Shown: one piece after another, positions 57,064 to 64,000 of the stretch
Layout of the letters: each line of letters begins with the position of its first letter
Numbering within the stretch: position 1 is the first letter of the stretch
NCBI RefSeq assembly: GCF_030272615.1
Contig: NC_081410.1
Location: forward strand, 256,169,533 to 256,233,532
Direction: 5' to 3'
Source: Cryptomeria japonica
Lineage: Eukaryota > Streptophyta > Pinopsida > Cupressales > Cupressaceae
DNA length: 64,000 nucleotides
Translations under genes and position numbers: made by a program
Notes under the pieces: generated by a model
The model's database searches: none
What the model saw: only the letters and a program-made list of their open reading frames with translations
Told to the model about the DNA's origin: nothing

Positions 57064-58500
57064 TTTTTATCCTTTATACAAATTTCTTGTAATTTAGCTT
57101 AGGCACCATTCCCTTTTGTCTAAAAAATAATGCATCCTGGATGCAATAGACATATTTACAAATTGTTCTAACTCTGAAAGCCTCTGCACTTGAGACACAA
57201 TTTCAGAGTTCATTTTGAAAAGCATAGAATCATTGAAAGTTTCAATTTTTTAGGTTTCAAGGTGGCATTGACTAGCACAAGAAACAAGTAATTGAGTGTG
57301 AGGAATGGCATGTGGGAAACTGCCAGCTTCAAGGAGGTCGCTCTCAACAACTTTCTTAGCAAGAGGGGAGGTTGACTCTTCTCTCATTGTTCTTAAAATG
57401 CCATGCATACTCATATCTCCTAAATCTATGTTTACTACACCTTCTAGACCATTTTATATACTAGGAGGCATGAAGGAAACAAGGGTTTGAATCTAGTGAT
57501 ATAAAAGGCAATTTACAAAGAGCTTTGTGATGCCAATGGGAAAAGGGTGACCATATACTAGAGTCTAACTAAAAAGACTCGTGAGGTAATTCTTTATTTT
57601 ATCATATCAATCAAGTTCCTCAGTAAAGTTCACCTTAGAATTCAACAAAAAGAGAGAAAGATAAAAAATCTCCCAACCTACCTATTTGCATGCACTTGTA
57701 CTCTCTTCTCGCCACATATAGTTGAGGTCTCATGCTAGCTCTTGAGAGGGAATGAAGTCTTTTGAAATGATATCACCTTTAAGGAGAGAGAATTAAATTC
57801 ATTTAATTTTGGCGGTAGTGTTACCTTCATCCTCCTTCAAAAATTTTACAAACATGCCTGTATTACTTTCACTACCTAATCAGCCATTAATGTTTTGTAC
57901 TCACGAGTACTTTGGAATGACGACTCCTTGGGGAGTGAAAAACTTTCTAAGTCAAGGTGTCAATGGATTTTTGAGCTTAAGAACCATCAATGGCAAAGGT
58001 TTGAGGGATCTCTCGACCTCTCAACTAGAAATAATGAAACTGATGCAAAAGGCTTTAAGCTAAGGCATTATAAAAGGATTTCAAATGATCATAGACTTAA
58101 GAACTTAAGAACCATACAAATAAAAGAAGATAAGGGTTTAGACCAAACTTTACTGACCGATGCAAAATATTTTTCACATACATCATTGATAATAAGGACT
58201 TGAAATGGGGAGCGACCATGTAGTCGGCGGTTTTAAGAACTCTAGAACCATGAGTGCCACATTCATAAGTTTGAAAATTTTCCCACTTGGTGTCATATCT
58301 GGACAAGGGGGGTGACTAAGAGACATGACTTAATAGCAGATGAAAGTAGGGCCATATTGAAATGGAAGCTCGAAATAAGAACTTGTGTTTTAAGGAGGGG
58401 GTCCAAAAAATTTAAAATTCTTGGGAAATAATAGACTCTAAGGGGGGAACAAGGACTGAAAAAAAAGGACATTGAAAATCCAAGATCTTTATCCAAAGGC
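57064..58500 (-). pseudogene. E4 post-integrase coding stretch, first part
   Basis: Minus-strand coding-like sequence after E4 integrase, broken by many stops. Recognisable as once coding by long frames such as 58306-58097 (YECGTHGSRVLKTADYMVAP), by FTPQGVVIPKYSWVQNING near 57930, VKFLKEDEG near 57840, and a helical SEIVSQVQRLSELEQFVNM near 57200. A frame continues through the empty E3 site into 11084. No family recognised. Whether it belongs to the interior or, as in E6, to the LTR cannot be told here, because only one E4 LTR end may be in view. Confidence 0.5.
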
Positions 58501-58711
58501 CTTATAACGGGGTAAACAAAATCACACCAAAATTTAAACGCACACAGGAAAACATTGAGCTATAGTATAAAAAGTAGGAAAACTTCTTAAGTTACCAATT
58601 TTATAATTTGAGGTCCCGCCCATTACAGACAAGAGGAAATGGCATGCCATCTAGATAGCCCAAGTGAACATCATTTTCTCTAAGCAGTGTTTTGATCATG
58701 AATGTGCCTTT

Positions 58712-59700
58712 CTAAAAGGATTTAAACTTCTTATGATCTCCTTTCGATTCTCTCCTTCGGTCCCATAAAAGAACAGAGTCACCAACCATGAACTTCCTTT
58801 GTTTAGCCTTATTTTCAAATATTTTCTTCACTAATTCTTGTTGCCTTGAAATCATATTCACCACTTTCTCTCTTTCTTTGTCCAGCCTAGTCAAATACAT
58901 GGCTCTCTTCTCTAGTGAGGATTGGAACTGTTTATCTTCAATACATGTTTGTAGCTTGAGCTCTAATAATTCCAAAGGGAGAGGCAAGGTGCACTCTAAC
59001 CCATATACCAATTGGAAATGAGACATTCCTATTGCTCTTTTGTATGTAATCCTATCAGCCAATGGGGCTTCATAAAGGCTTTTATGCCACCCATTCTAGT
59101 TCTCATCTACCAAATTTTTGATGATGGAAATAAGGTTCTTGTTACTTGATTCAACATGTCCATTGCATTATGGATAATAATCTGAAGAATGAGCAAGGCT
59201 AATCCCATAATCATAATAAAAATGAGAGAATTCAGAAGAAGACAAATTGGTAGCATTATCTGCCACTATCTTCTTGGGTACCCAGAACCTTACCAAAATA
59301 TTTTCTTTCAAGAAGTTGATGACTACCTCAAAAGTGGTATTCTTAACTAGGATAGCTTCCACCCATTTCATAAAATACTCGATAGCAGTTAAAATATGGG
59401 TATGGCCTACACTGGAATTAGGGTTTATTGGTCTAATGAAATCTAAAATGCATTGTTAAAAATGATCTTGAATGACTATTTTTCTAAGTGGTAAACCAAT
59501 TAAATAGGGTCTATTAGTAAACATATTACACTTTTCACACTTAGACACCCAATTGTAAGCATCCTTGAACATACCTAGCTAGTAAAATCACTAGCAAAGG
59601 ATTTTGAAAGTTGCCAGGGATGTAAAGAAATGTCCCCCACAAGCTTCATTATGGAAAACTTCCAAAAGTTTCTTTTGTTTCTCTCGGTCTATGCATCTTA
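58712..59700 (-). pseudogene. E4 integrase
   Basis: Minus strand. ACGGHFFTSLATFKIL (near 59640) and a CEKCNM knuckle (near 59530) form the zinc module. The DDE core: a DFIRPINP block near 59440, IVADNATNLSSSEFSHFYYD near 59260 with the second Asp (DN followed by A, norm DNGxxF), then CNGHVESSNKNLISI near 59150 with the Glu. The C-terminal block 59062-58712 reads DRITYKRAIGMSHFQLVYGL and ends in a KFMVGDSVLLWDRR-type segment. Stops at the joints. Confidence 0.85.
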
Positions 59701-59849
59701 AAAATGTACCATCTAGCCCTTTCTTGTACAAGTTTCCTTCCCATATAATGTACTTACTGGCCTTAAATTCTTGGTTCCTTTTCTCCTTGGTTGATAGATG
59801 GGAAGGACATTTTCCATAGGTCAACAAAAAGGTCACATAAGAGAACCAT

Positions 59850-61307
59850 TCATTAGTGCTACTTGTAAAAAGTACAAGTAGAAGGTCTTGTTCTCCAGCA
59901 TGCCCACTCTCAGCCATCAGCTTAAACAACCCTTTTCCTTTGACCAAATTTAAGGGTTTGAGATCAATATCATACTCTTGTATCTTAGCTACCCAAGCAC
60001 CTCTTTTGTTACATCCAATGTTCTATTGTGTTAGTATACTATTTAGAGAAGAATCTAGGACATATACTACAACATGAGAGTGTAGAACATAGAACCTGAA
60101 GTTCTTTAAATACTTTACCACTACAAAAGTATGCTTCTTCTTGGGAGAATAATTTCTCATCTTTTAAAAGGTACACTCATAAAGGCAATAGGAGCTTCAA
60201 TTCCTTGTTTAGTACTCTAGAATAGGATGGATGATATAGTATGTTCAGATGCATATCAATAAATAATGTAATCCTTTTCAAAGTCAAGATGTACCATAGT
60301 AGGAGCATTAGCAATGGCCACCTTAATGTCTTCAAAATATTTCTTACCCTCGGGGCTCCACTTAGAGGTTTCCTATTTCTACGATATGTTTGGTAGTCTC
60401 AAAAAAGTCTAGGATGAATCTCCTCAAGAAATTTACTTGGCCAAAGAAATATCTAGTACCACTTTGTGATACTGGAAGACTTAATTGATGAATTTCCTTC
60501 ACTATCTCTAGGTTAATCTATATTCCATCCTTAGAGACAATATGACCTTGCAAATTTCCTTCTATGACTACAAAGATAGAATTCTTAGGATTTAGTGAAA
60601 TACTATATTCTCTACATCTTTGTAGCACTACCTCTAAGTCCCACAAATGATTAACTCTTTTCTTTGAGAAAATTGTTAGGTCATCTAGATAATCGACAAT
60701 GATCTTATTTTTTAAATCTCCAAAAATTAATTCCATCTCTCTCTAAAAAGTAGCTCCAATGTTTATAAGGCTAAAAGGCATTTTGTTATAGGAAAACACA
60801 CTAATGGGGTGGTAAATGTAGTTTTGTGCTGGTCTTCTGGTGCCACTTCTACCTGATTGTACCTTGAGAAGCCATCTAGCATGGACATCATTTATAATCC
60901 TAAGACTATTTGTAAGATATGATCATAACTAGCAGAGGGTAATTGCCTTTGAGGGAGGCCTGATTTAGGTTTTAGAAGTCAACACAAATCCTTATTTCAT
61001 TGTTTTTGTTTCTAATATGTAAAATATTGTAAATCCATGTGGAATGGTGGATTAAATAAATAATCCTTGCTTTGAGTATTTTGATAATTTCTTAAAAAAT
61101 GGCTTCTACAACTTTGGGATTGTAATTTCTTTTCTTTTTCCTAAATGACATTGCAACAGGCTTAAGTGGAATATGGTGTTGTATTTCTCCATTGTTAAAC
61201 TTTTTGAGATGAGCGTAACACCACATAAAGACATATTTATAATAGATCAATAAATCAATTAGGCGTTCCTTCTTTTGTTGAGAATAACATTTTCCAATAC
61301 AAACCAA
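59850..61307 (-). pseudogene. E4 reverse transcriptase and RNase H
   Basis: 61307-61092 has IDLLIYYKYVFMWCYAHLKK and the HHIPLKPVAMSFRKKKR block that opens Gypsy RT. IRICVDF near 60990 is the first catalytic motif. 60736-60518 contains VDYLDDLTIFSKK, the YLDD active site intact, and GNLQGHIVSKDGI. 60500-59850 continues as thumb and RNase H but has decayed beyond motif recognition. Multiple stops and shifts. Confidence 0.8.
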
Positions 61308-61370
61308 TTTGGGGTCTTCTTTTGTCCCAATGTTTATCTGCTCATATTCAGTTGATGTCCTAAGAGGGCC

Positions 61371-61900
61371 TTAATTGATTTGGTTGACATACCTATCATG
61401 TCTATCAAAGAATCTTTCCAAGGAGACCAATCCTTTAGGAATTTTGTTCCCCTTAAGTTGGATTGTCTCATTTTGTTTATCACCTAGAGAGTAAATTTCT
61501 CCTTTTGTGGTATCATTAGCTTCTTTTGTACTTCTTTCAAAGTAGAGACTGGTGAATTCCTCTGCCTTCTCAAGGAATTCAACAATATTCTTATCATCAT
61601 TAAAAACCTGCCAATGATTCACATTATCAAGCACACTCAACCTATAAACCACTTCAATGTTGTATACTTTATCCTTGAAGTCAAGGTGTGGTAGAAGGAG
61701 AGATGTTGATATAGCCAAGGAGTCAACCCTATTATTTTTGTCTGTAGGAATGATTTTGATTGCCAAAGCCTCAAAATCCTCTAGGAAATCCCATAATTCT
61801 ACAATATTTTTTGTATTGTAAAAGTCTAATTAAAGGCTGAAGGAAAAATATATTTGTATGAAGAAGTGAGGGCTATACTCAAATCCAAATGAGAAATAAA
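61371..61900 (-). pseudogene. E4 upstream RNase H remnant and RT connector
   Basis: The minus-strand frame from about 61830 reads NIVELWDFLEDFEALAIKI and NRVDSLAIS, corresponding to the C-terminal end of the archaeal-like RNase H in E6 (YINEVWDSIEFFDAFSIT, NNILADFMANLA). The catalytic N-terminal part is reduced to a short KIYFSFGFEY string near 61900. Then the connector (61766-61371) runs into RT. The same domain order as in E6 is implied. Confidence 0.68.
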
Positions 61901-62149
61901 TTTTGTCAAATTCTAAAGTCCACAACTCATCACACAGTAAGGGACTATCCATTTAGGTGTTTTCTGGGGTCATGGAAGTAAACATATATGTACCAGGACC
62001 AATCTCCAAATATAGTATCTCTAACCATGGGTCACCTAATTTTAGTATAGTGAATTTTACCTTAGGCTCAGGTTCTAGGCTAACCTTTTTCCCATTCGTA
62101 GATATGGTAGCATAAGACTAGTCCATTTGAATTTTTCCACCTAGATCTT

Positions 62150-62400
62150 TGCAAAATGTTCTAATTAGTAGCATCCCATAACTTGCATGAATATTAGCAA
62201 CTAGTATTGTGAATTTAAGCCTCTTTTTAGGAAATGAAGCTAGGGCAGCTTGAGTGTCCTTGATTTGACCTAGGATGGGTACTTGGTTAGAATCCACATA
62301 ATTACATTTCTCATGGGAAAATTTATGGTTAAGCTAATGGCTTTGGCTACTTAAGAAGGAATGACCTTGTACGAGGCTCTTGAGTCTATGACACAATTAC
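62150..62400 (-). pseudogene. E4 protease remnant
   Basis: NCVIDSRASYKVIPS near 62390-62345 corresponds to the DSGA active site with Gly changed to Arg. Downstream VMGCY (near 62170) corresponds to the ILG end. Several stops. Confidence 0.6.
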
Positions 62401-62438
62401 TTAGCTTTTACCTATGTATAATGACACAAAGAAAGGTT

Positions 62439-63800
62439 CTAGTTTCTCACAAGGATTGCTAGAACTGGGTGAATTTGAATAATGGGTAGAAAAATTCTAA
62501 TCCTTAATGACAATAGGGGTTTCACTAGACACTTTATATTTAAAAGAAGGATGGACAAGGTTTTGTTTAATGAACTTAACCAATCTATCTGATTTTGAGG
62601 GATTGAGTCTAAGGCATTTAGCTTGGGATATTTGGATTTGAGTTTTCTTTCAAGACTCAACAATGTCAAAAGAATTAAGAACATAATTTGCAGGGAAATT
62701 GGAAAATACATCAATAATTTTGGAAGCTTCCTTTTCTCCTTTACCATGATTGGGATTTGAGTTCCTCAACAAGATGAATTTGGGATTGTTTTGGGCATTA
62801 TTGGTCTGTCCCTTTGACTCTTGATCTTTATTTTGTGTTCATTGCCCTCTAGTAAATACTACAACATTTCAATTCCCTATTTGATTGAGAACATCATTTC
62901 CTCTCTCAGATTCAGACATATTCAAATAAATTGACACCAACATCCCCCAAAGGAGATAGCTCTTCAATATGGTATTCTCCTTTTTCTTGTTCATTAGTAG
63001 AAGCCATCTACATAAATATTGTCATCTCAAGACAAGAGGAACCATCATGGTTAGTAGTGAGGTGGAATTTTCATGCCATGTGATTAACTTTGTTTATAGG
63101 AGGGGGAGCCTTGATAGCCAACCTTTGAGAAGGACTGGCTATAGATAGTTGTTTTTATTGAAGTGATTGTTGGTTCTGATCCTTTCTTGCCATATCTTGA
63201 TACAAGTATTGATTTAAATTTGTAGGCATTTGCCTTTTCAAAGTTATTATATCATTTGCCAATATCTGGATAATGGGATCAGTAGATCTTATTGCTTGGT
63301 ATTTTCCTATCTGCAATTCCTTCTTCCACTTTCTTGTAGTTATGAGATCATCCTCTATCAATACATCAAGCATTTGTGTGGTTGCCAAGTTGCATGCCCC
63401 TTATCTTTTAATACAAAAACTGACACATCCAGAGGAAGAGTATTAATGAAGAATCTCTTCAAGAGAGCATCTCCAAGCCTCATAGTAATTTAGATTCTAC
63501 TGGTCAGTTTATTGAATTTGGCTACAAAATCTTGCATCGGCTCATGAACGTCCTTCTTCATCATGGACAATTGTGTTGCCAATGTATGTTCATTTTTGGT
63601 GGTTTTAAACTCATTTTCAAACTTTGTTCTCATGGCATCCCAAGAGACAATTGACCCATTGGGTAAGTGGTAATACCATTCTTCTGTATCATCAGTCAAA
63701 ATTTTAATGAAGAGCCTAACTATGACATCTTCATGTTGGACATCTAGTATTGAACAAGTTACAAAAAAAACATTGAGGTGTTCTTCTATCATGACTTTCC
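62439..63800 (-). pseudogene. gag: E4 gag fragment
   Basis: 63792-63490 is a clear Gypsy gag core: ILDVQHEDVIVRLFIKILTD, EEWYYHLPNGSIVSWDAM, FENEFKTTKNEHTLATQL. The part 63388-63155 (EDDLITTRKWKKELQIGKY) follows, then a decayed, Ser/Lys-rich linker to 62439. The N-terminal part lies in the decayed sequence up to 64000 or beyond. Confidence 0.78.
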
Positions 63801-64000
63801 CATCTCCTCTAAATTTGGGATTATTTTTCTAGACCCTTTTGGAAAATCATTTAATTGATCTCCAAGATTAAGGGGGCCAATGGCAACTCCCCGAGGAATA
63901 GGTAGGACCATATTAACTACAATAGGGATAATATGATGAACTTGTAGAGGTAGGATAGTGCCAACCAAGAAAAGTTCTTGACAAATAGAAGTAGACAGAA

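Larger units (their letters stand above)
57064..64000 (-). mobile_element. E4 Tat-like Gypsy, main segment (truncated by window end)
   Basis: A minus-strand Gypsy element: gag fragment (63792 down), protease (about 62390-62150), RNase H remnant and connector (61900-61371), RT (61307-60000), integrase (59700-58712), then the post-integrase stretch, which continues at 11084 beyond E3. The connector motif NKIPKGLVSLERFFD near 61445-61400 is almost the same as NKIPKGLVELERMFD in E6, so both are of one broad lineage. Its 5' LTR lies beyond 64000. It is the oldest layer and the most decayed. Confidence 0.85.

Noticed and set aside
1-64000. Host protein-coding genes, tRNA, rRNA or CRISPR arrays
   Set aside because: Every substantial frame falls in a retroelement part; I saw no tRNA cloverleaf, rRNA-like stretch or regularly spaced identical repeats.

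Overview
The window is plant nuclear DNA, AT-rich, and I find no host gene in it. Nearly all 64 kb can be assigned to one nest of decayed LTR retrotransposons, worked out from paired LTRs, primer-binding sites (PBS), polypurine tracts (PPT) and 5-bp target-site duplications (TSD). Two Copia elements, two Tat-like Ty3/Gypsy elements, a gag/protease-only element, a large non-autonomous element and a solo LTR are present. Long LTRs, heavy nesting and old, stop-ridden copies suggest a large, slowly purged seed-plant genome. A gymnosperm is plausible, but that is inference.

Layout. The bottom layer is a minus-strand Tat-like Gypsy element (called E4), seen in three pieces: 57064-64000 (gag, protease, RT, integrase, start of a post-integrase coding stretch), 8793-11089 (more of that stretch) and 1-1504 (its coiled-coil-like end, then a possible 3' LTR start near 999). 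Two elements sit in E4. E1 is a plus-strand Copia at 1505-8787 whose 5' LTR contains a minus-strand solo LTR (1633-3255). E3 is a minus-strand gag/protease-only element at 11090-57058. E3 was itself hit by an almost complete Copia, E2 (14238-21343), in its protease active-site loop, and by a long non-autonomous element, E5 (25638-56479, LTRs of 4.8-5.0 kb), in its 5' LTR. E5 carries the innermost element, E6 (31721-49687, minus strand), a Tat-like Gypsy with 5.5-kb LTRs. Four layers are stacked: E4, E3, E5, E6.

Most notable: (1) each E6 LTR contains a degenerate sense-strand reading frame of about 975 codons, and it resembles the post-integrase coding stretch of E4, as if an accessory gene between integrase and the 3' LTR in one lineage had become part of the LTR in another; (2) E3 holds a 1.7-kb inverted duplication of its own gag with a spacer of about 75 bp, a natural hairpin-RNA candidate; (3) E5 shares PBS, leader motifs, PPT and LTR-end sequence with E6, yet codes only a gag remnant and an unfamiliar acidic protein; (4) E6 has a catalytically complete extra RNase H upstream of RT while its usual RNase H has lost its acidic residues; (5) E1 lost integrase and most of RT in a deletion that kept one reading frame. 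Coding regions are given as pseudogenes because every one carries stops or frameshifts. All similarities were judged by eye.
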